Of a stretch of DNA of 64,000 nucleotides, positions 23,490 to 32,182 are shown piece by piece. Source of the stretch: Schaalia sp. Marseille-Q2122 (GTDB lineage Bacteria > Actinomycetota > Actinomycetes > Actinomycetales > Actinomycetaceae); NCBI RefSeq assembly GCF_903645355.1, contig NZ_CAHJXR010000001.1, positions 1 through 64,000 on the forward strand. Direction: 5' to 3'. Each line of letters begins with the position of its first letter. The first letter of the stretch is position 1. The translations under genes and the position numbers were made by a program. Under the pieces are notes generated by a model. The model did not search any database, was not told where the DNA came from, and saw only the letters and a list, made by a program, of their open reading frames with translations.

Positions 23490-24272
23490 ATGATGCCACA
23501 ACGTCAGCCTCTCGCTATTCATCACTACGGTCGGCCCGCAGGCCAAGCGTCAGCGTTACTGCTGGTTCATGGCCTGACCGATGCCGGGACAGCGTGGCCC
23601 GATCTCGTGACCCGTTGGGGCGGAGGCTTCCACATTGTTGCCCCCGACCTTCGTGGCCACGGTGAATCACCTCGCTTCATGCCAGAAGAACTCCCACGCT
23701 GCCCCGAGATTATGCGAGATGATCTTCTCGACATTATCCGAGCCTGTGGCGAAGCGGTTGTCATTGTGGGCCACTCTCTGGGTGGGAACCTTGCCCTGTC
23801 TATCGCCAGCGAACACCCTGAGCTGGTGCGCGCCCTCGTCCTCGAAGACCCTGCCAGGCCCATGTATGACGCTCCGCTGTCTGTATTCGCGGAGGAAAAC
23901 CTCGCCTTCGTTGATTCCATGGACACGGCGGAGAAACGCCATGCTGCCATTGTCCGTATGCAGCAGGAAACTCCTTGGAGCCTTACTGAGCTTGTGGCGT
24001 GGGCGGAATGCAAGCCCAAAGTCGATCGAGACTACCTGCGTCAAGGCTTGGGGCTCCTACCTTGCTATGTGGAGGAGACTTACCAAACTCTCACCGTCCC
24101 CACTTTGCTGGTCATCCCAGACCCTGCCCCTATGTCACCGCAACGTGACGCCATAACCAACGCTCTGGTGCGTTGGGCAGTCATTGAAGGCGCGGGCCAC
24201 TGCGTGCGCCGCGACCGGCCGGAAGCCTACTACTCAGCTGTCGAGGCATTCCTGGCGGACGCCCTCGCCTGA
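23490..24272 (+). CDS. Alpha/beta hydrolase
   Basis: This 260-residue cytoplasmic protein has the alpha/beta-hydrolase fold. LLLVHGLTDAGTAW carries the oxyanion region, GHSLGG the nucleophile serine, and EGAGHCV the catalytic histidine. The substrate is unknown. TAGACT ends exactly 6 bases before the ATG with no Shine-Dalgarno, so the mRNA is probably leaderless. It stands alone between a terminator and a long inverted repeat. Confidence 0.85.
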   Translation: MMPQRQPLAIHHYGRPAGQASALLLVHGLTDAGTAWPDLVTRWGGGFHIVAPDLRGHGESPRFMPEELPRCPEIMRDDLLDIIRACGEAVVIVGHSLGGNLALSIASEHPELVRALVLEDPARPMYDAPLSVFAEENLAFVDSMDTAEKRHAAIVRMQQETPWSLTELVAWAECKPKVDRDYLRQGLGLLPCYVEETYQTLTVPTLLVIPDPAPMSPQRDAITNALVRWAVIEGAGHCVRRDRPEAYYSAVEAFLADALA

Positions 24273-24299
24273 CGAGAGCGCCCGCGTTGTCGCATGTTT

Positions 24300-24363
24300 T
24301 GGTCGCACCTGGTGGTAAAAAATAGCCCGAAAACGGCCCTATTTTTACCACCAGGTGCGACCA
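24300..24363. repeat. Long inverted repeat between hydrolase and leuB
   Basis: The arms start TGGTCGCACCTGGTGGTAAA and are complementary over about 26 bp with a single extra A in the left arm; the loop is short. It lies 27 bases after the hydrolase stop and 75 before leuB. It could act as a terminator or be a mobile palindromic unit. Confidence 0.8.
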
Positions 24364-24438
24364 TTCTTCCCTCTCCGTGCTGCCGCCACATCTCGGACGT
24401 TTCCGCAGCTTCAGTGCACGCCCCCACACAATAGGGGC

Positions 24439-25497
24439 ATGACCACACTTGATGTTGCAGTAATTCCTGGCGACGGCATCGGCAAAGAGGTCGTCCCCGA
24501 AGGCCTGAAAGTCCTGCGAGCCGCCCTTGACGCTGAAGGCGTTGCCCTCGCAACCACCACCTACGACCTTGGCGCGGACCGCTACCATCGCACAGGCGAG
24601 ACCCTCACCGACGAGGACCTCGCCGCCATCAAGAAACACCAGGTGATCCTCCTCGGCGCTGTCGGCGATCCCTCGGTTCCCTCAGGCGTCCTCGAACGCG
24701 GGCTGCTGCTGCGCCTGCGCTTCGACCTCGACCACTACGTGAACCTGCGCCCCTCCCGCCACTACCCGGGCGTCCCCTCACCCCTAGCTAACCCCGGCGA
24801 TATTGACTTCGTCGTCGTGCGTGAAGGTACTGAGGGCCCCTACATTGGCAACGGCGGCGTGCTGCGTAAAGACACCCCCCACGAAATCGCCACCGAGGTC
24901 TCCGTGAACACCGCCTTCGGTGTGGAGCGCCTCGTGCGCTACGCCTTCGAAAAAGCAAACGCCCGCCCGCGCAAGAAGCTGACCCTGGTACATAAGCACA
25001 ACGTCCTCGTCCATGCCGGCGGCCTGTGGTTGCGCACCGTTGAGCGCCTGCACGCCGACTACCCCGAGGTTGCCGTCGACTACTGTCACATCGATGCCGC
25101 CACCATCTACATGGTCACAGACCCGGGCCGTTTCGACGTCATCGTCACTGACAACCTCTTCGGCGATATCCTCACCGACGAGGCCGGCGCCATCACCGGC
25201 GGCATCGGCTTTGCCGCCTCGGGCAATATCAATCCTGAGGGCGCTTTCCCCTCCATGTTTGAGCCCGTCCACGGCTCCGCCCCCGACATCGCCGGCCAAG
25301 GCAAGGCTGACCCTACGGCCACCGTCGCCTCCGTCGCGCTGCTACTCGAACACTGCGGCTACGAGGCCGCCGCCCGCCGCGTGGAGGCTGCCATCACCGC
25401 CGACATGGAACGCCGCGCAGAGGCCGCCGCTGCCGGGGCTCCACTGCAGCGCTCGACCTCACAAATCGGTGACGATCTGGTGGCCGCCCTGGGCTGA
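24439..25497 (+). CDS. leuB: 3-isopropylmalate dehydrogenase
   Basis: The 352-residue enzyme oxidises and decarboxylates 3-isopropylmalate to 2-oxoisocaproate in leucine synthesis. It begins [20 protein letters not shown], and has [28 protein letters not shown] and metal-binding [17 protein letters not shown], then [19 protein letters not shown]. The open frame extends upstream to 24355, but the ATG at 24439 matches the family N-terminus. CACAAT ends 6 bases before this ATG, so it may be leaderless. Confidence 0.95.
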   Translation: MTTLDVAVIPGDGIGKEVVPEGLKVLRAALDAEGVALATTTYDLGADRYHRTGETLTDEDLAAIKKHQVILLGAVGDPSVPSGVLERGLLLRLRFDLDHYVNLRPSRHYPGVPSPLANPGDIDFVVVREGTEGPYIGNGGVLRKDTPHEIATEVSVNTAFGVERLVRYAFEKANARPRKKLTLVHKHNVLVHAGGLWLRTVERLHADYPEVAVDYCHIDAATIYMVTDPGRFDVIVTDNLFGDILTDEAGAITGGIGFAASGNINPEGAFPSMFEPVHGSAPDIAGQGKADPTATVASVALLLEHCGYEAAARRVEAAITADMERRAEAAAAGAPLQRSTSQIGDDLVAALG

Positions 25498-25525
25498 CAA
25501 ACCCTCGCAACCAGCGTTAATGCCT

Positions 25526-25565
25526 ACCCCCGCCCGCCTCTCCCCAAGAGAAGGCAGGCGGGGGT
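25526..25565 (+). terminator. Terminator after leuB
   Basis: ACCCCCGCCCGCCT (25526-25539) pairs with AGGCAGGCGGGGGT (25552-25565) with one mismatch. It is followed directly by the promoter of the TPP-riboswitch unit. Confidence 0.75.
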
Positions 25566-25581
25566 GAAGTCTGGGTGGGGG

Positions 25582-25587
25582 TATACT
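25582..25587 (+). promoter_or_regulatory. -10 element for the thiamine-regulated unit
   Basis: TATACT lies 8-10 bases before the riboswitch P1 helix. No good -35 is seen. Confidence 0.5.
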
Positions 25588-25594
25588 GTGAGCT

Positions 25595-25682
25595 GCACGG
25601 GAGCCTCGCGCAGAGGCTGAGAGGGAGGTGCGCGCCTCCGACCGGTGAACCTGATCTGGGTGATGCCAGCGAAGGGACGCAA
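25595..25682 (+). ncRNA. TPP (THI-box) riboswitch
   Basis: The conserved THI elements are present in order: CACGGGAGCC at 25597, GGCTGAGAGGGAGG with a CGCGCCTCC return, then GACCGGTGAACCTGATCTGG, and GATGCCAGCGAAGGGA to close. Helices P1 to P5 can be drawn. It lies about 90 bases before the kinase start. Bound thiamine pyrophosphate should lower expression of the two downstream genes. Confidence 0.95.
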
Positions 25683-25772
25683 CCCGCTTCACCAGCCCCT
25701 CACCCTCGCCGCGCCCGCGCGCACGCACTGATGCACATCCGCTGTGACACACGGTTCCACCAGAGGGGGATC

Positions 25773-26987
25773 ATGGGAACGACCAGCCGCGACGCTGACC
25801 TCCACACCACGGGCGAGGACACCGACTCTCAGACACTCGATATTTCACCTGTCTGGGCGCCTATCACCCTCCATGACGCCCAACGGGTCTGCGCCGCACT
25901 CGCCCAGCCCGCCCACGCCATCACGATCCTCAGCGTTTCTGCGCGTCCCACGGCGGCGGCCTCGTTGGTTGACACCGATCGCGGGCTGATCTTCCTTAAA
26001 CGCTACGCTGCCAGTGCCGTCACCGCCGACCACCTGGCCGTCACCCACCGCTACGTCAACCACCTGGCCGCAGAAGGACTACCCACCCCGCCCTTCCTGC
26101 CCTTCAGTGACGGGCGTACCACCTGGAGCGAGGGCGAGGCCCTGTGGGAGGTTTGCGAGGGCGCTCGCGGGGAGGACCGCTACCGGGATGCGCACTCCTG
26201 GCTGCCTCCGCACACCCTTGACGAGGCCCGCGAGATTGGCCGCCAATGCGCGCGCATCGCTGTCGTTGGAGGCACCTACGAGGCTCCTCGCAGCGCGCCC
26301 GCCGTCTACCAGTCGCGGTTTGGGTTGTTCGCGGGCGGGGCCGACACCCTGGATGCGCGCCTGGACGCGTGGGTTGGGGAGCGCCCTCACCTGGCAGACT
26401 TCTGTCGCGAACAAGGTGTTGATCTGCAGGAACGCTTAGACTCTCACCGCCAGTACGCTGCCCGCATTGACGCTGTGCTCACTGAGCACGCCGGTGAGGT
26501 CCCCACCACCTGGACCCACGGGGACCTCCACTGCTCCAACCTCATGTGGGAGCCCGGCACAGCCACGGTAACGAGCATTATTGATTTCGGCTTGGCTGAC
26601 CGGAACTGGAGCGTCTACGACCTGGCCGTCGCCATTGAACGCAACGCCTTCCTCTGGCTCGACATCGGAGCCGGGCACAGTGATGCTATTCGACGGGATG
26701 TCGCGCAGGCCGTGATCGACGGCTACGAGAGCGTGCGCCCCCTCACCGCCGTGGAACGGGCGCTTCTGCCCGCCATTATGCCCCTAGTTCAGGCCGAAGC
26801 TGCGTTGAACTGGATCACCTACCAGTGGGGGACCTTGCGTAACGCACAGGCCGCCACCTGGAGCCTTGAGGTGTTCTTCGGCGCCCACACCCACTGGTTC
26901 GATACCCCCGAAGGAGTATCCTTCACCCACTGGCTCAGCGACATCTTGGCCGCCAACGGCACTCACTCAAGCACCCAGCCCAGCTGA
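25773..26987 (+). CDS. APH/choline-kinase-family phosphotransferase under TPP control
   Basis: This 404-residue protein has the aminoglycoside/choline kinase fold: an N-lobe with FLKRY as likely ATP lysine region, THGDLHCSNLMW near residue 248 (catalytic loop) and SIIDFGLADRNW near 268 (metal-binding DFG-like). The ATG at 25773 follows AGAGGGGGATC; in-frame starts further up overlap the riboswitch and are rejected. Control by thiamine pyrophosphate and a THI5-like neighbour 42 bases downstream make a thiamine, thiamine-precursor or hydroxymethylpyrimidine kinase likely, as ThiK of E. coli belongs to this fold. That function is inference. Confidence 0.8.
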   Translation: MGTTSRDADLHTTGEDTDSQTLDISPVWAPITLHDAQRVCAALAQPAHAITILSVSARPTAAASLVDTDRGLIFLKRYAASAVTADHLAVTHRYVNHLAAEGLPTPPFLPFSDGRTTWSEGEALWEVCEGARGEDRYRDAHSWLPPHTLDEAREIGRQCARIAVVGGTYEAPRSAPAVYQSRFGLFAGGADTLDARLDAWVGERPHLADFCREQGVDLQERLDSHRQYAARIDAVLTEHAGEVPTTWTHGDLHCSNLMWEPGTATVTSIIDFGLADRNWSVYDLAVAIERNAFLWLDIGAGHSDAIRRDVAQAVIDGYESVRPLTAVERALLPAIMPLVQAEAALNWITYQWGTLRNAQAATWSLEVFFGAHTHWFDTPEGVSFTHWLSDILAANGTHSSTQPS

Positions 26988-27029
26988 ATTCCCGATCTAA
27001 CCCCCAAAAATCTACGAAAGGTTGCATCC

Positions 27030-27944
27030 ATGAGCGTCACGCGCGTACGCCTCGAATACGTCCACCCTTGGCCTAACCACGCCGGCCTTTTCCTCGCCCG
27101 GAAGAAGGGCTTTTTCGCTGAGGAGGGCTTGGATGTCGAGCTCATTTCGGATGGCTGGGACCGGGGTGATGCTGCGGCTCTCCTGGCTCGTAATGAGTAC
27201 CACGTGGCCTCCCTGCGGCTGGGCCAGCTGCTTGAATCGCGCCTGACGGGCACGCCTTTCGTCGCGGTGGCAACCCTCAACCAGCGCCAACTCGGTGCCG
27301 TTATCACCACCCCAGAAACCGGCATCCGCCGCTTCGCTGACCTTGGGGGTAAGTCCGTGGCGATCCCGCCCGTTGACCGTCTCATCCGTGAACTCCAGCA
27401 GGCTGTCGAGGCCGACGGCGGTGACTTTGCGAAGGTGACCGTCCTCGATCCGGGCAGTGGCGTGTGGGAACCCGATATTCGTGCTGTCGAGCAGGGCCAC
27501 TGGGACGCCATTATCAACGTGCGCGCCTGGGAACCATTCCAGGGCAATACTGCTCCCGAGGACGTTGTCATCCTTGATTTTGACGCGGTGAAGGTCGCTC
27601 CCCATCACTCCTACTTCCTGTGCGTCCGCGAGGACCTGCTCGAACGCAACCCCGAGTTCGTCCGTCGCTTCCTTTCAGCCGCAGCGAAGGGATACCACGC
27701 GGCCATGGCTGACGAGGACGCCGCCGTCGACGCCATGACCGTGCCCATGTGCCATATCGATCCAGCCGTCCTGCGCGCCTCGGTGCGTGAAATCCGCGAC
27801 TCCTGGTTCACCCCTGAAGGGCGTTGGGGTGAGATTCAAGAGGAGCTCGTCAATGGCTACACCAAGTGGATGCTTGAAGGGGACTTCTTCGACGCGCCGG
27901 TGGGGGATACCGCCGGAGCCTGGACGAATGATCTACTGCCCTAA
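27030..27944 (+). CDS. NMT1/THI5-like pyrimidine-precursor binding protein, no signal peptide
   Basis: The 304-residue protein matches the NMT1/THI5-like periplasmic-binding fold (EYVHPWPNHAGLFLARKKGF; GLDVELISDG; DLGGKSVAIPP). Bacterial ThiY-type members deliver formylaminopyrimidine or HMP-like thiamine precursors to an ABC transporter. This one begins directly with the first fold strand and has neither signal peptide nor lipobox, and no permease or ATPase gene is adjacent. It also lacks the CCCFC motif of fungal Thi5 enzymes. It belongs to the TPP-riboswitch unit with the kinase. It may work in the cytoplasm or be part of a split transporter. Confidence 0.78.
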   Translation: MSVTRVRLEYVHPWPNHAGLFLARKKGFFAEEGLDVELISDGWDRGDAAALLARNEYHVASLRLGQLLESRLTGTPFVAVATLNQRQLGAVITTPETGIRRFADLGGKSVAIPPVDRLIRELQQAVEADGGDFAKVTVLDPGSGVWEPDIRAVEQGHWDAIINVRAWEPFQGNTAPEDVVILDFDAVKVAPHHSYFLCVREDLLERNPEFVRRFLSAAAKGYHAAMADEDAAVDAMTVPMCHIDPAVLRASVREIRDSWFTPEGRWGEIQEELVNGYTKWMLEGDFFDAPVGDTAGAWTNDLLP

Positions 27945-28019
27945 GCGAAGCGGCAGACTAGGACCTTTCGCGGCCTGTTCCCGGTGTGAAAAGTCCAGAT
28001 CAGTGCGGGGTGGATCTCC

Positions 28020-28046
28020 GTGAGCCTGCCACTTACAGCCCTATAA
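28020..28046 (+). CDS. Possible ilvE leader peptide
   Basis: A nine-codon frame including stop (GTG start, MSLPLTAL) has three leucines of eight residues and precedes the hairpin at 28067. It resembles a leucine attenuator but is very short and could be chance. Confidence 0.2.
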   Translation: MSLPLTAL

Positions 28047-28066
28047 GACCTGATGGGTCACATGTC

Positions 28067-28104
28067 GGATATGCTCCAGTTCTCTTACGGACTGGGGCAT
28101 ATCC
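28067..28104 (+). promoter_or_regulatory. Hairpin in the ilvE leader
   Basis: GGATATGCTCCAGT (28067-28080) pairs with ACTGGGGCATATCC (28091-28104), 14 bp with one G-U pair and a 10-base loop. It ends 35 bases before the ilvE ATG and lacks a T run. Confidence 0.6.
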
Positions 28105-28139
28105 TTAGTGCAGTATTTGACAGCTAAGGAGGACGCCCG

Positions 28140-29285
28140 ATGTCTCAGCACCACACTCCCACGGAACTTGAACGCCTGGGAAGCCTGCCTCTTCCCGCCG
28201 CCGACGAGCTTGCCGGGCGTTTCCCCCTTACTCCCCACCCCGCGCCGGCCTCGCAAAGCGAATACGAGCTGGTGATGAGCGAATTGTCCTTTGGTAGCCG
28301 CTTCACCGACCACATGGCTCACATGCGCTGGACTGCTGCAGGCGGCTGGCAGCAGCGCGAAATCATCCCTTTCGCGCCCCTGTCACTCTCGCCTGCGGCT
28401 GCCGTTTTCCACTACGGCCAGGCCGCTTTTGAAGGGATCAAGGCCTACCGTCACGAGGACGGCTCCGTGTGGACCTTCCGTCCCGGGTACAACGCCGCGC
28501 GCCTCAACCATTCCGCCTGGCGCATGGCCATGCCTCAGATGGACGCCGAGGATTTCGTCGCCTCCATTGTGGACTACGTGCGTGCTGACGAGCGCTGGGT
28601 GCCCTCCGAAGCGGGCTCAAGCCTGTACCTGCGCCCCTTCATGTTCGCCTCCGAAGCGTTCCTGGGCGTCCACGCCGCCCAAGAGCTCGACTATTACGTC
28701 ATTGGTTCACCCTCTGGCCCCTACTTCAAGGGCGGCGTTGCTGGTGTGTCCATCTGGGTGGTGAAGGGCTTCCACCGTGCGGGTCCTGGCGGAACAGGCA
28801 CGGCCAAGGTCGGCGGTAACTACGCGGCCTCCCTTCTCCCTCAGCAGGAGGCCGCAGCGCGCGGTTTCAACCAGGTGTGCTTCCTTGACTCCTACGAGGA
28901 GCGCTACCTGGAAGAGCTTGGCGGCATGAATGTCTTTATTGTCATGGCCGATGGCACTGTGCGCACCCCCGAGCTTTCCGGCGTCATCCTTGAGGGCGGC
29001 ACCCGTTCAGCGATCTGCCGCCTGCTGCGCGATGGCGGCACTGAGGTCCGCGAAGAGAAGATTGAATTGTCCGAGCTGGTGGAGGGGATCTCCACCGGCA
29101 ACGTGCGTGAGGTCTTTGCCTGCGGAACCGCAGCCGTTGTCACCCCCATTACCCGCCTGGCAGGGGAGGGCTTCGATGTTGAGCTTCCCGTGGGCGATTC
29201 CACCATGGCGATCCGCACTCAGCTCACGGACATTCAGATGGGCAAGGCTGAGGATCCTTACGGCTGGATGTACAAGATCTGCTGA
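28140..29285 (+). CDS. ilvE: Branched-chain amino acid aminotransferase
   Basis: The 381-residue fold-type IV PLP enzyme makes the last transamination of Leu, Ile and Val synthesis. Features are FHYGQAAFEGIKAYR, LYLRPFMFASE, the PLP lysine in TAKVGGNYAAS, and LEELGGMNVF and EVFACGTAAVVTPI for cofactor and substrate. GGAGG lies upstream of the ATG. It is alone after the thiamine unit and ends in a terminator. Confidence 0.96.
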   Translation: MSQHHTPTELERLGSLPLPAADELAGRFPLTPHPAPASQSEYELVMSELSFGSRFTDHMAHMRWTAAGGWQQREIIPFAPLSLSPAAAVFHYGQAAFEGIKAYRHEDGSVWTFRPGYNAARLNHSAWRMAMPQMDAEDFVASIVDYVRADERWVPSEAGSSLYLRPFMFASEAFLGVHAAQELDYYVIGSPSGPYFKGGVAGVSIWVVKGFHRAGPGGTGTAKVGGNYAASLLPQQEAAARGFNQVCFLDSYEERYLEELGGMNVFIVMADGTVRTPELSGVILEGGTRSAICRLLRDGGTEVREEKIELSELVEGISTGNVREVFACGTAAVVTPITRLAGEGFDVELPVGDSTMAIRTQLTDIQMGKAEDPYGWMYKIC

Positions 29286-29308
29286 CAGTTCTGTCGCTGA
29301 AGACGGCT

Positions 29309-29343
29309 CCGCCCTCTCACGGTCTGTACCTGTGAGAGGGCGG
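29309..29343. terminator. Terminator between ilvE and the DUF4261-like gene
   Basis: CCGCCCTCTCAC (29309-29320) pairs with GTGAGAGGGCGG (29332-29343) and is followed by GTTCTTA. It separates convergent genes. Confidence 0.8.
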
Positions 29344-29379
29344 GTTCTTATAGCTGAAGATCAGAGAAGTAGAGACAGT

Positions 29380-30258
29380 TCAGAGATTGAGATTGATCTG
29401 TAGCGCGGTGTAGCTGTCGTCAACGAGCCATGGTGCCCAGGAGGTGGTGAACTTTTCCTGGGCGCTGCGGCCAAGGGTTTCACCTGCATGGATGCGATTG
29501 CCCTGCGCGATGTAGCCAATGATATCCATGAGGTAGGCGTAGACCTCTTGTGGATTCTGGCAGGAGGATCGCGGCGCAATCACCTGCACCTCCGGCATCC
29601 CAATATCCTTCAAGCCGTAGGAATAGAAGTGCCACTCCTGCTTGTCGCTGGTGAGCCAGAGGGGAGCGATAAACAGTGCCGGGAGGGGATCGTCAAGGAC
29701 AGCCCCACGGAAGGTGGCGGCATCGTAGGTGGTCGCAGTGCGTCCCGAGTAGACGCCGAGGGCTTCAGGGAGGCCAAGTAGGTGGGCCAGCAGGGTTGCG
29801 TGAGCGGTGATGGCCTCGACCGCCTCTCCAGTATTGCGAGGTGCGGGCCGCGTGGCGAAGGAGGGAAGGTCTGCGACGACGAGGTGGTGGCTATATCCCT
29901 GGAGGGCGTCGGGCTCGGGGAAGAAGAAGGGGTGAGTGTTACTTTCGGCCTCTTCGGCGGGGATGGCGTAGGGAGCAAGTGAGATGAGGTAGGTGCGCCC
30001 GTCGCGGGAGGCAAAGAAGCTGAGCGGGTCATCGCTTGATGCTGGTGAGGAATCCTTGTCAAGGGTCATGCCCGCATCTGCGAGGGTGTTGAGGAGGGAG
30101 AACTCGCTGGGCGCCTCGGAGAGGAGGACGAAAGCGATGTTGAGGAATTCTTCCGGCAGGGTGAAGGACGGTTCGGGAACCTTAGGGGAAGCATCGGCGG
30201 CCCGGGGCGTGTCTGCCTGAGCGCGCGAAGCAACAAGGTGTTTTAGCCAGCCAAACAT
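29380..30258 (-). CDS. DUF4261-like hypothetical protein
   Basis: The 292-residue protein starts at the ATG at 30258 (MFGWLKHLV); the frame is open further upstream but a GAAGAAAG site precedes this ATG. Its middle and C-terminal parts (AITAHATLLAHLLGLPEALGVYSG, GLKDIGMPEV, PWLVDDSYTAL) resemble DUF4261 proteins, whose role is unknown. It is soluble and has no catalytic motif I can name. Confidence 0.55.
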   Translation of the reverse strand: MFGWLKHLVASRAQADTPRAADASPKVPEPSFTLPEEFLNIAFVLLSEAPSEFSLLNTLADAGMTLDKDSSPASSDDPLSFFASRDGRTYLISLAPYAIPAEEAESNTHPFFFPEPDALQGYSHHLVVADLPSFATRPAPRNTGEAVEAITAHATLLAHLLGLPEALGVYSGRTATTYDAATFRGAVLDDPLPALFIAPLWLTSDKQEWHFYSYGLKDIGMPEVQVIAPRSSCQNPQEVYAYLMDIIGYIAQGNRIHAGETLGRSAQEKFTTSWAPWLVDDSYTALQINLNL

Positions 30259-30469
30259 TGGGTGCTTTCTTCGGGAGGAGGGGAGGCGTGTGGGGGAGCG
30301 TCGTCCTTGACGCTTGAGTGCCATGCTACAAGGCAAAGAGGGTGGGGTGTATAGGACTTTGGCGGGTGCCGTGAAGTATGAAGGCGCGTGTTGCACAGAG
30401 GGGGATGGCGCAGGATCTGACACTCGTCACACTTTCGTCGAGGAAGGTGACAAGGTGTCAAAAAGTGAA

Positions 30470-30488
30470 TAAGGTAAGCCTAAGCTGT
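30470..30488 (+). promoter_or_regulatory. DtxR/IdeR-type iron box
   Basis: The 19 bases TAAGGTAAGCCTAAGCTGT match TWAGGTWAGSCTWACCTWA at 15-16 positions, with the right half poorer. It is 26 bases before the ABC transporter gene start. A second, better box lies at 60164. Confidence 0.6.
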
Positions 30489-30514
30489 CTTAATTCGAGA
30501 GGGAAGGCGTCACT

Positions 30515-32182
30515 GTGAACAAGTGGTCAATCATGGCCTGCACATGGCTTTCATCCATCGCCCTAGCGGCAACATACATGCTGATCGGGCACGGTATTGA
30601 CCAAATCATTGAGGGGGGCGCCGTCACCATCCTCCCCTGGGCTATCGCCACCGCCATCGCAGCGGGCCTCATGGCCGCTATCGCCAGCGTCATCGGCGGC
30701 TACCTCATGCCCCGCCTTGAGATCGAAGCACGCCACTCCATGGTCGCCCACATCTTCACCCTCGGCGCCTCCGAACGCACAAAGGAACGTGCAGGCCGCA
30801 TCGTCAACACCGCAACCGACGGCGTCGAACGCTCCGCGACCTACAAGTCCATCTTCGTTGGCCCCATGCTGGCCTCCCTGGCGACGCCGGCCCTCATCCT
30901 CCTCATCATTGCCGCACTCATCGACCCCGTCGCTGCGGCCATCATGGCGATCTCCGTGCCTCTCGTGCCCCTGTGCATCGGCTCCTTCCAAGCAGCCTTC
31001 AAGCCCGTCTCACGCCGCTACCGCGCCTCCTCGCGAGCCCTGGCCGCACAAGAACTTGACGCCATCCAAGGCCTGTCCGCCCTCGTCCTCATGAACGCTG
31101 GTAAGCGTATGGGTGTTACCCTGGCTGAAGCCGCCGAAAACGTCCGCCAAAAGGTCATGAAATATCTGGCCGGCAACCAGCTGGTCCTCCTCGTCGTCGA
31201 CTCCGTCTTTTCCCTGGGCATGATTACCGGCGCAGTCGTCCTGGCACTGTGGCGCTACGACAGCGGCGCCATTACCGCAGGTCAAGGCGTTGCCATGGTC
31301 CTGCTCGCCTCCATCATGCTTGACCCCCTCGACCGTGTCGGACAGTTCTTCTACATCGGCATGGGTGGCATTGCTGCCACCAAGGAAATCAAGCGCTTCA
31401 CCAGTCAAGAACCTGAGGTCAGTGACGCCCCCGGCGTACAGGTTCCCGCCGAACTGCCCGCCCCCGGCACCCTCGCCCTTGAAAACGTCGACTTCAGCTA
31501 CGACGGACAAACCCCCGTCCTGGCCGACCTCAACCTCTCCGTCGCCCCCGGCGAGCGCGCCGCCCTCGTCGGCCCCTCCGGCGCTGGCAAATCCACTATC
31601 TCCGCCCTCATCCAAGGCGCCCGCCGCCCCGGCGCTGGCCGCGTCCTCATTGACGGCGTCGACCTCGCTCAAGCGCCACTGGCATGGGTGCGCTCGCGTA
31701 TGGGCGTGGTCGAACAAACCACCCACCTCTTCTCCGGCACCCTGCGCGACAACCTTCTCATCGCCCGCCCCGGCGCCAGCGACGAAGAACTCGTCGACGC
31801 CCTCAAAGCCGCCCATCTGAGCAACCTGCTCGAACGCCTCCCACAAGGCCTCGACACCCAGGTCGGCGAGCGGGCTGCCGCCCTCTCCGGCGGTGAAGCC
31901 CAGCGCGTCGCCATCGCCCGCGCCATCCTCAAGGGAGCGCCCTACCTGCTCCTGGACGAGCCCACCGCACACGTCGACCTCGAATCTGAACGCGAGATCC
32001 TCGCCGCACTGCGCGACATCAGCGCCAACACCACGACGCTGACCATCTCCCACCGAGCCGCCACCATCGATGACGCCGACCGTCGCATCGACCTGGCCGC
32101 CATCAATACCCCCACGACCAGCAACGCCGCCCCCGCCAACGAGGCAGCAGCAGAACCGGCACCCGCAGGAGCGCAGCGATGA
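30515..32182 (+). CDS. CydD-like ABC transporter, membrane plus ATPase half 1
   Basis: This 555-residue half-transporter has six membrane helices (about 1-310) and a C-terminal ATPase with Walker A GPSGAGKST, signature LSGGEAQRVA and Walker B YLLLDEPTAHVD. The segment SRRYRASSRALAAQELDAIQ resembles CydD. It starts with GTG and overlaps its partner by ATGA. CydDC exports glutathione/cysteine, but the iron box upstream suggests a siderophore, haem or iron-linked cargo instead. Confidence 0.82.
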   Translation: MNKWSIMACTWLSSIALAATYMLIGHGIDQIIEGGAVTILPWAIATAIAAGLMAAIASVIGGYLMPRLEIEARHSMVAHIFTLGASERTKERAGRIVNTATDGVERSATYKSIFVGPMLASLATPALILLIIAALIDPVAAAIMAISVPLVPLCIGSFQAAFKPVSRRYRASSRALAAQELDAIQGLSALVLMNAGKRMGVTLAEAAENVRQKVMKYLAGNQLVLLVVDSVFSLGMITGAVVLALWRYDSGAITAGQGVAMVLLASIMLDPLDRVGQFFYIGMGGIAATKEIKRFTSQEPEVSDAPGVQVPAELPAPGTLALENVDFSYDGQTPVLADLNLSVAPGERAALVGPSGAGKSTISALIQGARRPGAGRVLIDGVDLAQAPLAWVRSRMGVVEQTTHLFSGTLRDNLLIARPGASDEELVDALKAAHLSNLLERLPQGLDTQVGERAAALSGGEAQRVAIARAILKGAPYLLLDEPTAHVDLESEREILAALRDISANTTTLTISHRAATIDDADRRIDLAAINTPTTSNAAPANEAAAEPAPAGAQR

